This document shows positions 15,321-23,013 of a stretch of 33,120 nt of DNA, piece by piece. The stretch's first letter is position 1. Every line of letters begins with the position of its first letter. The stretch spans positions 1-33,120 of the forward strand of contig JAFQDM010000034.1 in NCBI GenBank assembly GCA_017416065.1. The letters run 5' to 3'. Below the pieces are notes generated by a model, which saw nothing but the letters and a program-made list of their open reading frames with translations, did no database searches and was not told where the DNA came from. A program made the translations under genes and the position numbers. The DNA is from Ruminococcus sp. Lineage in GTDB: Bacteria; Bacillota; Clostridia; Oscillospirales; Acutalibacteraceae.

Positions 15321-16565
15321 TTATCTGATCTGTCCCGAGCCCTTAACAATAAACTTCATGCTGGTGAGCTCGTTGATGCCCATGGGGCCTCTGGCATGGA
15401 GTTTTTGCGTTGAAATGCCGATCTCGGCACCCAGACCGAACTCTCCGCCGTCTGTAAAGCGGGTGGAAGCATTCACGTAAACTGCAGCGGCATCTACCTG
15501 TTTTGTAAACTTCTCTGCATTTGTGAAGTTATCCGTCACAATGCATTCGCTGTGGCCTGTGGAGTGCTGTGCAATATGAGAGATCGCCTCGTCTATGCTG
15601 TCCACTACCTTAACTGCAAGTATATAATCAAGGAACTCCTTGTAGTAGTCCTCCTCAGTTGCATCCGTAACGCAGTCGCCCAGGATGGCCTTTGTTCTGC
15701 CGCATCCGCGGATCTCCACGTTCATTTTGTCAAGCTCTGCCTTCATTTGGGGCAGGGCTTTTTCTGCCACGGCAGAGTGTACGAGCACGGTCTCTATTGC
15801 ATTGCACACAGAGGGGCGTGAGGTCTTTGCGTTGAATATAATGTCTGTTGCCATCTGAAGATCTGCAAACTCATCCACGTAAACATGGCAGTTGCCTGTG
15901 CCTGTTTCAATAACGGGCACCTTTGCATTCTCAACGGTGGCCTTGATAAGCCCTGCTCCGCCGCGGGGAATGAGCACGTCAAGGTAGTCGGTCAGTCCCA
16001 TAAGCTCAATAGAGCTCTGCCTTGTGGTGTCTGCAATAAGCTGAATGCTGTCTTTGGGAAGACCTGCGGACTCTACAGCCTCTCTCATAACCTGTGCCAC
16101 CGCCATATTGGAGTTTATGGCCTCCTTGCCGCCGCGCAGTATCACCGCGTTGCCTGATTTAAGGCACAGAGCCGCCGCGTCAGCGGTAACGTTGGGACGA
16201 GCCTCGTAGATGATGCCGATAACTCCAAGGGGAACCCTCACCTTGGTAACCTGCAGGCCGTTGGGCATAACGCTGCCGGACATAACGGTGCCGATGGGGT
16301 CTGCGAATGCGGCAACCTGCCTTGCACCCTGAGCCATAGAGCTTACTCTCTGCTCACTCAGCGCCAGTCTGTCAAGGAGAGAGGTGCTCATTCCTGCATC
16401 TCTGCCTGCCTGCAAATCTTTTTCATTCTCTGCAAGGATAAATTCACAGTTTGCCTCCAAGGCATCTGCAAGAGCGTTGAGAGCCTTTGTTCTCAGCATA
16501 CTGTCAGAGGATGCCAGCACTCTTGCGGCAGCCTTTGCTTTTTTTCCCATTTCTAAAACTGTCAT
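15321..16565 (-). CDS. proA: Glutamate-5-semialdehyde dehydrogenase (gamma-glutamyl phosphate reductase)
   Basis: A 414-residue aldehyde-dehydrogenase-family enzyme that reduces gamma-glutamyl phosphate with NADPH, the second step of proline synthesis. The catalytic cysteine is Cys254 in RPSVCNAIET, and EARPNVTADA and the IPRGGAGLI segment are family hallmarks. The length is normal. It starts 34 bp after proB, with AAAGGAG before the ATG, so the two form an operon. No proC is in the window. Confidence 0.97.
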   Translation of the reverse strand: MTVLEMGKKAKAAARVLASSDSMLRTKALNALADALEANCEFILAENEKDLQAGRDAGMSTSLLDRLALSEQRVSSMAQGARQVAAFADPIGTVMSGSVMPNGLQVTKVRVPLGVIGIIYEARPNVTADAAALCLKSGNAVILRGGKEAINSNMAVAQVMREAVESAGLPKDSIQLIADTTRQSSIELMGLTDYLDVLIPRGGAGLIKATVENAKVPVIETGTGNCHVYVDEFADLQMATDIIFNAKTSRPSVCNAIETVLVHSAVAEKALPQMKAELDKMNVEIRGCGRTKAILGDCVTDATEEDYYKEFLDYILAVKVVDSIDEAISHIAQHSTGHSECIVTDNFTNAEKFTKQVDAAAVYVNASTRFTDGGEFGLGAEIGISTQKLHARGPMGINELTSMKFIVKGSGQIR

Positions 16566-16599
16566 AATATATGATCTCCTTTTGAAGCTTTACTAAAGT

Positions 16600-17394
16600 T
16601 TATTTATTTGCACAGAAAAGTGTGCCCACGCTTTTGCCGTCTGTTACCTCATAGATACGCTCAGGGTCATCCCCTGCAATAACGTAGCAGTCAATGCCCA
16701 CTTCCGTTACGTACTTTGCCGCCATAACCTTGGTGGTCATACCCCCTGTGCCGCGGTTGGAGCCTGAGCCTCCTGCCATCTGCTCTATCTCCTGCGTTAT
16801 CTTCTCTACCCTCTCTATGCGCTTTGCATCCTTGTTCTTTCTGGGGTCTGAGTCGTAGAGCCCGTCAATGTCTGTGAGGATCACAAGTCCGTCTGCAGAC
16901 ACAAGCTTTGCAACTATGGCAGAGAGCATATCGTTATCGCCGAAGTTGTGTCCCTCCAGCTCGTCAATAGCCACCGTGTCATTCTCGTTCACAATGGGGA
17001 TGATTCCCATAGAAAGCAGAGTGTTGAAGGTATTGAGCACGTTCTCTTTTCTGTGCTCAGAGTCCACTGCGTCGCGGGTCAGGAGCACCTGAGCCACCAT
17101 ATTGTTGTATTCGCCGAAGAGCTTGTCGTACATAAACATAAGCTCGCACTGACCAACTGCCGCCAACGCCTGCTTTTCCTTGGTGGCGGTGGGCTTTTCG
17201 GGCAGACCCAGCTTGCCCATACCAACACCTATGGCACCTGAGGAAACAAGTATGATCTCCCTGCCCTGGTTATGCAGGTCAGAGAGCACCTTGCAGAGCG
17301 TGTCGATTCGCCTGAGATTGGCCTTGCCGTTTTCATATGTAAGGGTGGAGGTACCCACCTTGATAACTATTCTTTTCAGGTTCACAGTATACAT
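16600..17394 (-). CDS. proB: Glutamate 5-kinase
   Basis: A 264-residue amino-acid-kinase-fold enzyme that phosphorylates glutamate, the committed step of proline synthesis and the usual point of proline feedback control. KVGTSTL, VSSGAIGVGMGKLGL, NENDTVA and the GTGGMTTK nucleotide loop are present. The C-terminal PUA domain of the E. coli type is absent, as in many Firmicutes. The start is uncertain: ATG at 17394 abuts AGGGG, while GTG three codons later (17385) has that site at a good 9-base spacing. Confidence 0.95.
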   Translation of the reverse strand: MYTVNLKRIVIKVGTSTLTYENGKANLRRIDTLCKVLSDLHNQGREIILVSSGAIGVGMGKLGLPEKPTATKEKQALAAVGQCELMFMYDKLFGEYNNMVAQVLLTRDAVDSEHRKENVLNTFNTLLSMGIIPIVNENDTVAIDELEGHNFGDNDMLSAIVAKLVSADGLVILTDIDGLYDSDPRKNKDAKRIERVEKITQEIEQMAGGSGSNRGTGGMTTKVMAAKYVTEVGIDCYVIAGDDPERIYEVTDGKSVGTLFCANK

Positions 17395-17420
17395 CCCCTA
17401 TTTTAAACTTAAATCAAGTT

Positions 17421-17450
17421 ATTATAACATACATATATATGCAACTGCAA
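17421..17450 (-). promoter_or_regulatory. Probable promoter of proBA
   Basis: On the - strand, TTGCAG (17450-17445), 18 bases, then TATAAT (17426-17421). Transcription would start about 20 bases before proB. The -10 is perfect; the -35 is fair. Confidence 0.5.
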
Positions 17451-17514
17451 GTGTTTTATTGTATTAAATTCCAAAAGGTTTTAACGGATGGATTCTTTTG
17501 CTTTTTCTTGGTAC

Positions 17515-17601
17515 GCCTACGGCTATTTGCAGTTTACGAGCATAAACGCTCTACACCTCATCAGTCACCTGCGGTGACAGCTTCCCCTCTGAGGGGAAGC
17601 C
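17515..17601. repeat. 87-bp dispersed repeat, copy 2
   Basis: This matches 6963-7048 end to end in the same orientation. Differences include TTC to TGC in the first hairpin loop and CTTCTCC/GGAGAAG to CTTCCCC/GGGGAAG, a compensatory change that keeps the stem. The rest of the 327-bp gap between the dockerin gene and proB (17395-17721) holds the proB promoter and the dockerin terminator. Confidence 0.8.
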
Positions 17602-17639
17602 TCGATTGTTCTTCCTATTTCTTCTTGCCTCTTACTTAA

Positions 17640-17673
17640 GAAAAATCGCTCCCCTTGCAAACGCAAAGGGAGC
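17640..17673 (-). terminator. Terminator of the dockerin gene
   Basis: GCTCCC...GGGAGC (17648-17673) with an inner GC/GC pair forms an 11-bp imperfect stem, followed on the - strand by ATTTTTCTT. It lies about 48 bp past the stop of the leftward gene. Confidence 0.75.
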
Positions 17674-17721
17674 AATACTTTTCTGTTCAGTTTTAAGCTC
17701 TGTTTTAAGCCTTTTGCAGAC

Positions 17722-19902
17722 TTATGCCATTTCGCCGATGCTAAGGCCTGTGTCCATTCCTGCGGCGAACTTCTGGATAGCGGTTGCATCCTTGATGTTC
17801 ACCTTACCGTTGCCGTCTGCGTCTGCTGCTGCCTCCTGTGTTGCATCAAGAGTTATAAGGGAAGCGATGGCCTTCTGAATAGCGGTTGCATCCTTAACGT
17901 TGATCTTTTCGTCAGAGTTTGCATCGCCTATCATATACTCACCGTCTACGGGAACATCTGAATCTGCAAGGATCTTTACGGGAACCTCTGCCTCACAGCC
18001 CAGGTACTCAATGTACATTACGTACTCTCCTCCTGCTGTCCAGGGCTCTTTATACTGATTATCGTAGGTGTAAAGAGGATATATGCCGTGTTCGTACTCG
18101 TAGAGTCTCTCGTTTATATTTATCTCCTCACTTGTACCGTCCTTGTAATAAACCGTGACGGTATCCGAATCGGAGAATTCCATCTCTGTGTAGTAGAACT
18201 GTTCATCCATGTCATCGTAATATCCGTTTGTGCCTTCATAGATCTCAAAGGGATAGCCGTTGTACTCTATGCGGTCAACAGGATTTTCAATGATATTCAA
18301 ATAATAATCCTCTGCACCCTCGTCGCAGGTTATCCTAATATAATCATCGTCACCGAAAGTCATATCTATCTTAGAGCCGCAAATTCTGCTGTAGATATCA
18401 TCCAATGCTTCGATTTTCTTCTGCTCTTTTGAGCCGTCTGAGAAAGTAAACTCCAGCTCCATTCCCTCGGGGAAGAAGGAATCGAACTCGGCACCCTCAT
18501 ATACATAGTTTATGTCGGGTTCCTTAACAAGCTCTATGTCTGTAACATATTTCTCTGCAGGCTCCATAACAACGTCAAAAACACATTCCCCATTCTCAAA
18601 TACGGATATCTCCAGAATGTAGGTTTCGCCTGCCTCCAGATAGCTCTTGAGGAAGAAGTTTTCGTCCTCCTCGTTCAGACCGTTGTTTGCGTAACCATAC
18701 CACCAGTCTTCAGCATCTTTAAGCAATCCGTGGGTATCATATTCACCCGTGCTGTAGAACTGATAATAGCCGCTTGCATCAGGAGTGAATTTAACGGTGG
18801 TGGATTCTTCATCGTTTACGGTTACCTCAATAATTTCTGCTTCCTCGCCTATGATGGGAAGGATGTAGTCGGGATCGTCGTTTCCGTCGTCATTGCCGTC
18901 GTCGCCATTATCAGGCAGAGAGCCCTCGGGGACTATCTCAACGGGAACCTCTGCATAGAAACCCAGGTAACTAAGGGTTACAATATTGTCTGCGCCTGCA
19001 GTCCAAGGGGTCTCAAACTGGTCGTCATAATAATAAACGGGGTACATACCGGGCTCGTAGGTATAAACTCTCTCGTTTATATTTATCTCTTCGCTTGTGC
19101 CGTCCTTGTAGCAAACCTTGAAGGTATCCTCGTCACTAAAGCCGTAATAGTAATAGAAAACATCCTCGTAAAGCTCACCGTCTACATTTTCTTCCACAAC
19201 AAGGGGAGCGCCCGTGTACTCAATGCTTTCAACAGGGTTTTCTACCACGTTCATCTCTACCTTTGCGTATGCATCGTCGCAGTAGATCTCAAAATATCCC
19301 TCATCAATGCTGTAATCATCAAAGGTGAGCACAGAGCCCAAAATGTTATCCGGAAGAGCAGCAGGGTCATAAACGTATTCAGTCTTCGTGCCGTCAGAGA
19401 GGGTAGCCTCCAGCTCTATTCCTTCAACCCAGAAGCTGTCATACTCAGAGCCCTCGATAATAAAATCTACGTCGGGCATTTTAGTAAGCTTAACTTCCGT
19501 TACAAAGAAATCAGCAGGCTCTACGATAACCTGAAAAGAGGCTTCATACTCTGAATAAACATCCACTTCCAGCTCATACTGTTCTCCTGCCTCAAGATAC
19601 CACTTCATATCAAAGTTCAGCTGTGCTTCTGAGTAATCCTCAAAATACGCAAGCTCTTCGTAATCATCATAGGATGAGTCATAGCGTAACAGATCACAGT
19701 AAGTGTCAAATTCGCCTGTGCTGTAGATACGATAGTAGCCGCTTTCCTCTACTGCCAAGGGGATGCTGACCTCCTCGTACTCGTTAATAGTAACAGTTTC
19801 CTTCAGTATTGCAGTATCTGCAGAAACCGCCATCACGGGAAGTGCGGATACGAGCATTAATACAGCAATAATAATGCTCAGCGCTTTTTTGAACTTTTTC
19901 AT
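17722..19902 (-). CDS. Secreted dockerin protein with a duplicated beta-sandwich architecture
   Basis: A 726-residue exported, very acidic protein (many Asp, Glu, Tyr). AAGGAGGA precedes the ATG and a signal peptide spans about 1-28 (cut near VSA-DT). Two similar halves (about 31-324 and 354-645) each start with a PPC-like sandwich (SGYYRIYSTGEFDTY / SGYYQFYSTGEYDTH), continue with an Ig-like part (PDVDFIIEGSEYDSF / PDINYVYEGAEFDSF) and share DGTSEEININER and the PWTAG...YLG end. A Gly/Asp/Asn linker (about 331-343) joins them. The C-terminus is a two-repeat dockerin (659-680 and 693-714), each repeat with a calcium loop and DATAIQK, so it should dock on a cohesin scaffold. No catalytic motif is visible; a binding or adhesion role is likely. 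Confidence 0.9.
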   Translation of the reverse strand: MKKFKKALSIIIAVLMLVSALPVMAVSADTAILKETVTINEYEEVSIPLAVEESGYYRIYSTGEFDTYCDLLRYDSSYDDYEELAYFEDYSEAQLNFDMKWYLEAGEQYELEVDVYSEYEASFQVIVEPADFFVTEVKLTKMPDVDFIIEGSEYDSFWVEGIELEATLSDGTKTEYVYDPAALPDNILGSVLTFDDYSIDEGYFEIYCDDAYAKVEMNVVENPVESIEYTGAPLVVEENVDGELYEDVFYYYYGFSDEDTFKVCYKDGTSEEININERVYTYEPGMYPVYYYDDQFETPWTAGADNIVTLSYLGFYAEVPVEIVPEGSLPDNGDDGNDDGNDDPDYILPIIGEEAEIIEVTVNDEESTTVKFTPDASGYYQFYSTGEYDTHGLLKDAEDWWYGYANNGLNEEDENFFLKSYLEAGETYILEISVFENGECVFDVVMEPAEKYVTDIELVKEPDINYVYEGAEFDSFFPEGMELEFTFSDGSKEQKKIEALDDIYSRICGSKIDMTFGDDDYIRITCDEGAEDYYLNIIENPVDRIEYNGYPFEIYEGTNGYYDDMDEQFYYTEMEFSDSDTVTVYYKDGTSEEININERLYEYEHGIYPLYTYDNQYKEPWTAGGEYVMYIEYLGCEAEVPVKILADSDVPVDGEYMIGDANSDEKINVKDATAIQKAIASLITLDATQEAAADADGNGKVNIKDATAIQKFAAGMDTGLSIGEMA

Positions 19903-19917
19903 AAATTTTCCTCCTTA

Positions 19918-19959
19918 AAAAGAAAATGAGTGTATAATATCCACAAAGATATTATACAC
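19918..19959 (-). terminator. Palindrome: probable terminator of the kinase gene, overlapping the dockerin promoter
   Basis: GTGTATAATATC (19930-19941) and GATATTATACAC (19948-19959) form a perfect 12-bp inverted repeat with a six-base loop. On the - strand it is followed by TCATTTTCTTTTT, so it can end pyridoxamine kinase transcription. One arm also contains the -10 box of the next gene. Confidence 0.55.
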
Positions 19960-19979
19960 CCATACGTTGTAAATTTCAA
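19951..19979 (-). promoter_or_regulatory. Promoter of the dockerin gene
   Basis: On the - strand, TTGAAA (19979-19974), 17 bases, TATAAT (19956-19951): a near-perfect sigma A promoter. The start of transcription falls near the loop of the 12-bp palindrome, so a regulator binding that palindrome would cover the -10. Confidence 0.65.
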
Positions 19980-19982
19980 CCT

Positions 19983-20843
19983 TTATTTTGATAAAGTGTT
20001 ACCCCTTGCATACTTAATGCAGAAATCCGCCAGGCAGTTCTCAAACTTCACTCCGTACCAGTGGTTTTCCTTGTCGTCAACAGTTGCCTTGATGCACTGC
20101 ACGGTGAAATCCGTTGCAATTTTTGCCGCCTGAGCAAAGTCGTAGCCCTTAACGTAAGCCGCCGTAAAGGAGCTTGCCCAAACGTCACCCGTTCCGTGGA
20201 ACATACTCTCTATTCTTTCTCCCGCATAGTAGCTGTATTCCCCGGACGCGGCATCGTAGCAGGCAATGCCCAGGCGCTTTTCGTCAAAGCTGATACCCGT
20301 GAGGATTATCTTCTTTGCACCTAAGGAGGCAAGCTCACAAAGGAGCTCCTTCACGTACTCCTCCGTGTACCCCTCTCCCACGTACTCTCTGCCCAGAAGG
20401 AAGGCGGCCTCCGTCAGGTTGGGGGTTATAACGTCTGCATATGCGCACAGCTTTGCCATACTCTCTGCAAACTCCTCTGTAAAGTTTGTGTAGAGCCTGC
20501 CGTGGTCACCGAGCACGGGGTCGATGATGACCGTTGTGGCCTCGGTCTTGAAGTCGCGGATAAAATGCTCCACAAGCTCTATCTGGCGCAAAGAACCCAG
20601 GTACCCTGAGTATATGCAGTCAAATTCCTCTGCACGCTGTTTCCAATGCTGTGTGATGGGAGCAAACTCCTCCGTCAGGTCGCAGAAGGTAAAGCCCTCA
20701 AAGGCTGTGTGAGAAGAAAGCACCGCCGTAGGCAGCACCACAGTCTCTATCCCCAAAGAGGAGATGATGGGAAGCGCCACCGTAAGGGAGCATTTGCCCA
20801 TACATGATATATCGTTGATTGCAACCGCACGTTTTTGTTTCAT
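19983..20843 (-). CDS. Pyridoxamine/pyridoxal kinase (PfkB/ribokinase family)
   Basis: A 286-residue kinase of the PdxY/PdxK family that phosphorylates B6 vitamers for cofactor salvage. The N-terminal AINDISCMGKCSLTVALPI segment, the DPVLGDHGRLY stretch and the MFHGTGDVWASS anion-hole and catalytic Asp motif support it. AAGGTG precedes the ATG. It is transcribed alone; no other B6 gene is near. Which vitamer it prefers cannot be read from sequence. Confidence 0.88.
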   Translation of the reverse strand: MKQKRAVAINDISCMGKCSLTVALPIISSLGIETVVLPTAVLSSHTAFEGFTFCDLTEEFAPITQHWKQRAEEFDCIYSGYLGSLRQIELVEHFIRDFKTEATTVIIDPVLGDHGRLYTNFTEEFAESMAKLCAYADVITPNLTEAAFLLGREYVGEGYTEEYVKELLCELASLGAKKIILTGISFDEKRLGIACYDAASGEYSYYAGERIESMFHGTGDVWASSFTAAYVKGYDFAQAAKIATDFTVQCIKATVDDKENHWYGVKFENCLADFCIKYARGNTLSK

Positions 20844-20895
20844 AAATTTTCACCTTGATCCGGGGTATAATCAAAATACGTAAAATACATCTAAG

Positions 20896-20923
20896 ATTAT
20901 AGCACAAAGGCAGATTATTTCAA
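20896..20923 (-). promoter_or_regulatory. Promoter of the pyridoxamine kinase gene
   Basis: On the - strand, TTGAAA (20923-20918), 16 bases, TATAAT (20901-20896), about 53 bases before the ATG. Confidence 0.6.
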
Positions 20924-20982
20924 CCCAAATTATTTACAAATTAAGTAGGATATATTATACTAAAATTTATAATACTTTTTAA

Positions 20983-21166
20983 GAGGCTATGCCTCAACTA
21001 AGTTTGCCCGAAGGGGCAAGTAAAATTATCTTCCATAGTGAAGTTGTCCTGCGGACAGCGAAGTTTGCTTCGCAAGTGAGCTGTGCAAACTTAACTTCAC
21101 TTTTTCCAAAAAAATTCACTGTGGGTTACTGCAACTTCACTTCAAATCAAAGATTTGAAACTTCAC
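20983..21166. repeat. Mosaic hairpin array with GTGAAGTT/AACTTCAC spacers
   Basis: GTGAAGTT occurs at 21038 and AACTTCAC at 21093, 21133 and 21159, in both orientations. Between and beside them lie unrelated palindromes: GAGGC...GCCTC (20983-20995), TTGCCC...GGGCAA (21004-21019), GTCC...GGAC (21046-21056), GCGAAG...CTTCGC (21058-21073) and TTCAAAT...ATTTGAA (21141-21159). The construction resembles 6849-6950 but with a different spacer. No gene is seen in this gap apart from the start of the hflX leader. Confidence 0.7.
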
Positions 21167-21175
21167 CTTTTTACT

Positions 21176-21224
21176 CCCTCAGTCTTTGCCTTACGGCAAA
21201 TCCGGCTCCCCCGGAGGAGGAGCC
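21176..21224. repeat. Two-hairpin dispersed repeat (TTTGCC version)
   Basis: CCCTCAGTC, then TTTGCC TTAC GGCAAA, then CCGGCTCC...GGAGGAGCC. This is the same outline as 7141-7181, with a different first hairpin. It directly follows the array and lies 90 bp before hflX. Confidence 0.65.
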
Positions 21225-21310
21225 TTTTGTGGCCTCCCTTTTTGAGGATGGAGTCAAAAAAGCTCCTTGTGTTAACATCATACAATAAGAACATCCCAAC
21301 AGAGGTAATT

Positions 21311-22564
21311 ATGGAACTTATAGAAACTCAGGAAAAAATCGACAGAGCCCTGCTTGTGTCCGTAGACACAGGGGACTTTGATGCAGAAAGCTCACTCTCA
21401 GAGCTTTTTGAGCTTGTGGAGTCTGCAGGCGCAGAGCCCGTTGCCTCCATAAGCCAGAAGCTGGAGCGACCCGACACCGCCACCTGCGTAGGCTCGGGCA
21501 AGCTTCTGGAGATAAAGGAATACTGCGAGGCTCACGAGATAGACCTTTTGATCTTTGACTGCGAGCTCACCCCCACCCAGATACGCAACATTGAGGCAGA
21601 AACAGACGTAAGGGTTGTAGACCGCACCACCCTCATACTGGATATTTTTTCCCTCAGAGCCCGAAGCAAGGAGGGCAAGCTGCAGGTTGAGCTTGCACAG
21701 CTTAAGTACTCTCTGCCCCGCCTGACCGGCAAGGGCATTGCACTCTCCCGTCTTGGAGGCGGCATCGGCACCAGAGGCCCCGGAGAAACAAAGCTGGAAA
21801 CAGACAGGCGCCATATCCGCCGCCGAATGGAAACCGTCAAGGAACAGCTCAGAGAGGTTGAAAGCCACAGAAACGAGCTGAGGAAAAGACGCGAAAAAAA
21901 CTCAGTTATCACAGTTGCAATAGTAGGCTACACAAACGCAGGCAAATCCACACTTATGAACTACCTGACCCAGGCAGGAGTGCTGGCAGAGAACAAGCTC
22001 TTTGCCACCCTTGACCCCACCTCACGAGCTCTGAAGCTCCCCTCGGGGGTCACGGTCATGCTTATTGACACGGTAGGCTTTGTCAGACGTCTGCCCCACC
22101 ACCTTGTGGAGGCGTTCAAGTCCACTCTGGAGGAGGCGGCACAGGCAGACATCATTCTGAACGTGTGCGACATAAACTCCCCTGAGGCTCATCTGCATCT
22201 GCAGGTCACCCGTGAGCTGCTTCAGGAGCTGGGCTGCACAGATACACCCATTGTGTCCGTGCTCAACAAATGCGACCTGCTTGACTACCACTTTGACGAG
22301 GGAGATTTCTCCTCAAGCGTGAGGATCTCTGCAAAAACCGGTGAGGGTATGGACAGACTGCTTCTGGCAATTGAGGAAAACCTGCCCGTAAGAGTGAAGA
22401 AGGTGAAGCTTTTAGTGCCCTTCTCAGAGGCCGGGCTCATTGCTCAGATACGCAAGACCGCAACCCTTGAAAGCGAGGAATACACAGCAGAGGGCATAGT
22501 TGCAGAAGCTATCATAGACGAAAAGTTCTGGCACAAGGTCAGAGACTTTGTAATTGACGAATAA
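21311..22564 (+). CDS. hflX: Ribosome-associated GTPase HflX
   Basis: A 417-residue GTPase. HflX splits stalled or stress-inactivated 70S ribosomes. The start at 21311 (AGAGGT upstream) gives the normal family N-terminus; the frame extends upstream only into repeat DNA. The HflX domain has the glycine-rich LGGGIGTRGPGETKLE signature. The G domain has GYTNAGKST (about 206-214), DTVGF and NKCD. It is followed 22 bp later by the DUF951 gene and further on by prfA, all translation-related. Confidence 0.95.
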   Translation: MELIETQEKIDRALLVSVDTGDFDAESSLSELFELVESAGAEPVASISQKLERPDTATCVGSGKLLEIKEYCEAHEIDLLIFDCELTPTQIRNIEAETDVRVVDRTTLILDIFSLRARSKEGKLQVELAQLKYSLPRLTGKGIALSRLGGGIGTRGPGETKLETDRRHIRRRMETVKEQLREVESHRNELRKRREKNSVITVAIVGYTNAGKSTLMNYLTQAGVLAENKLFATLDPTSRALKLPSGVTVMLIDTVGFVRRLPHHLVEAFKSTLEEAAQADIILNVCDINSPEAHLHLQVTRELLQELGCTDTPIVSVLNKCDLLDYHFDEGDFSSSVRISAKTGEGMDRLLLAIEENLPVRVKKVKLLVPFSEAGLIAQIRKTATLESEEYTAEGIVAEAIIDEKFWHKVRDFVIDE

Positions 22565-22586
22565 TATAAAAAAAGGAGGCAGACCT

Positions 22587-22775
22587 ATGGACATCAAGGT
22601 CGGAGACAGACTGGAAATGAAGAAGCCCCACCCCTGCGGCTGCAAGGTGTTCACTGTTAACCGCATAGGTATGGATTTTAAGATTCTCTGCACAAACTGC
22701 GGCCACGAGGTTATGCTTCCCCGCGCAAAGGTAGAGAAGAATATACGGAAAATTCTGCCTGCAGAAAATGTTTAG
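22587..22775 (+). CDS. DUF951 family small protein (YyzM-like)
   Basis: A 62-residue protein. AAAGGAGG precedes the ATG at 22587. The family pattern is clear: GDRLEMKKPHPCG, a Cys pair (CGC) and a later CTNCGH, then basic C-terminal KVEKNIRKIL. The cysteines suggest a small zinc ribbon. DUF951 proteins are widespread in Firmicutes; their molecular role is not established. The tight spacing after hflX suggests co-transcription. Confidence 0.9.
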   Translation: MDIKVGDRLEMKKPHPCGCKVFTVNRIGMDFKILCTNCGHEVMLPRAKVEKNIRKILPAENV

Positions 22776-22801
22776 TGAAGGCTCAGAGGAAAGCAAATTA
22801 A

Positions 22802-22852
22802 GGCTCCCTTGTGTAAAGGGAGCTGGATTTGCCGCAAGGCAAAGACTGAGGG
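22802..22852. repeat. Two-hairpin dispersed repeat, inverted copy
   Basis: The reverse complement reads CCCTCAGTC TTTGCC TTGC GGCAAA TCCAGCTCCCTT...AAGGGAGCC, the same unit as 21176-21224 but inverted. The two copies flank hflX-DUF951. A related but more diverged hairpin block (CCTCCC...CGGGGGAGGG) follows at about 22910-22957, and TTCAGGC...GCCTGAA at 22960-22978. Confidence 0.65.
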
Positions 22853-23013
22853 ATTGTTTTTCTGTTTGTAAGATCAGATAGCTTTCATTGTTTTAAGATG
22901 CTTACAATCCTCCCGGCTTCGCATCGCTCAGCCACCCTCCTTTACCGGGGGAGGGCTTGTTCAGGCTTCCTGCCTGAATAATAGCTTAAATACTCCCAAA
23001 GGACTGAATATAA

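Noticed and set aside
21155-21310. 52-codon upstream extension of HflX
   Set aside because: It runs through the dispersed repeat and hairpin array, lacks a usable ribosome site, and the family N-terminus begins at 21311.
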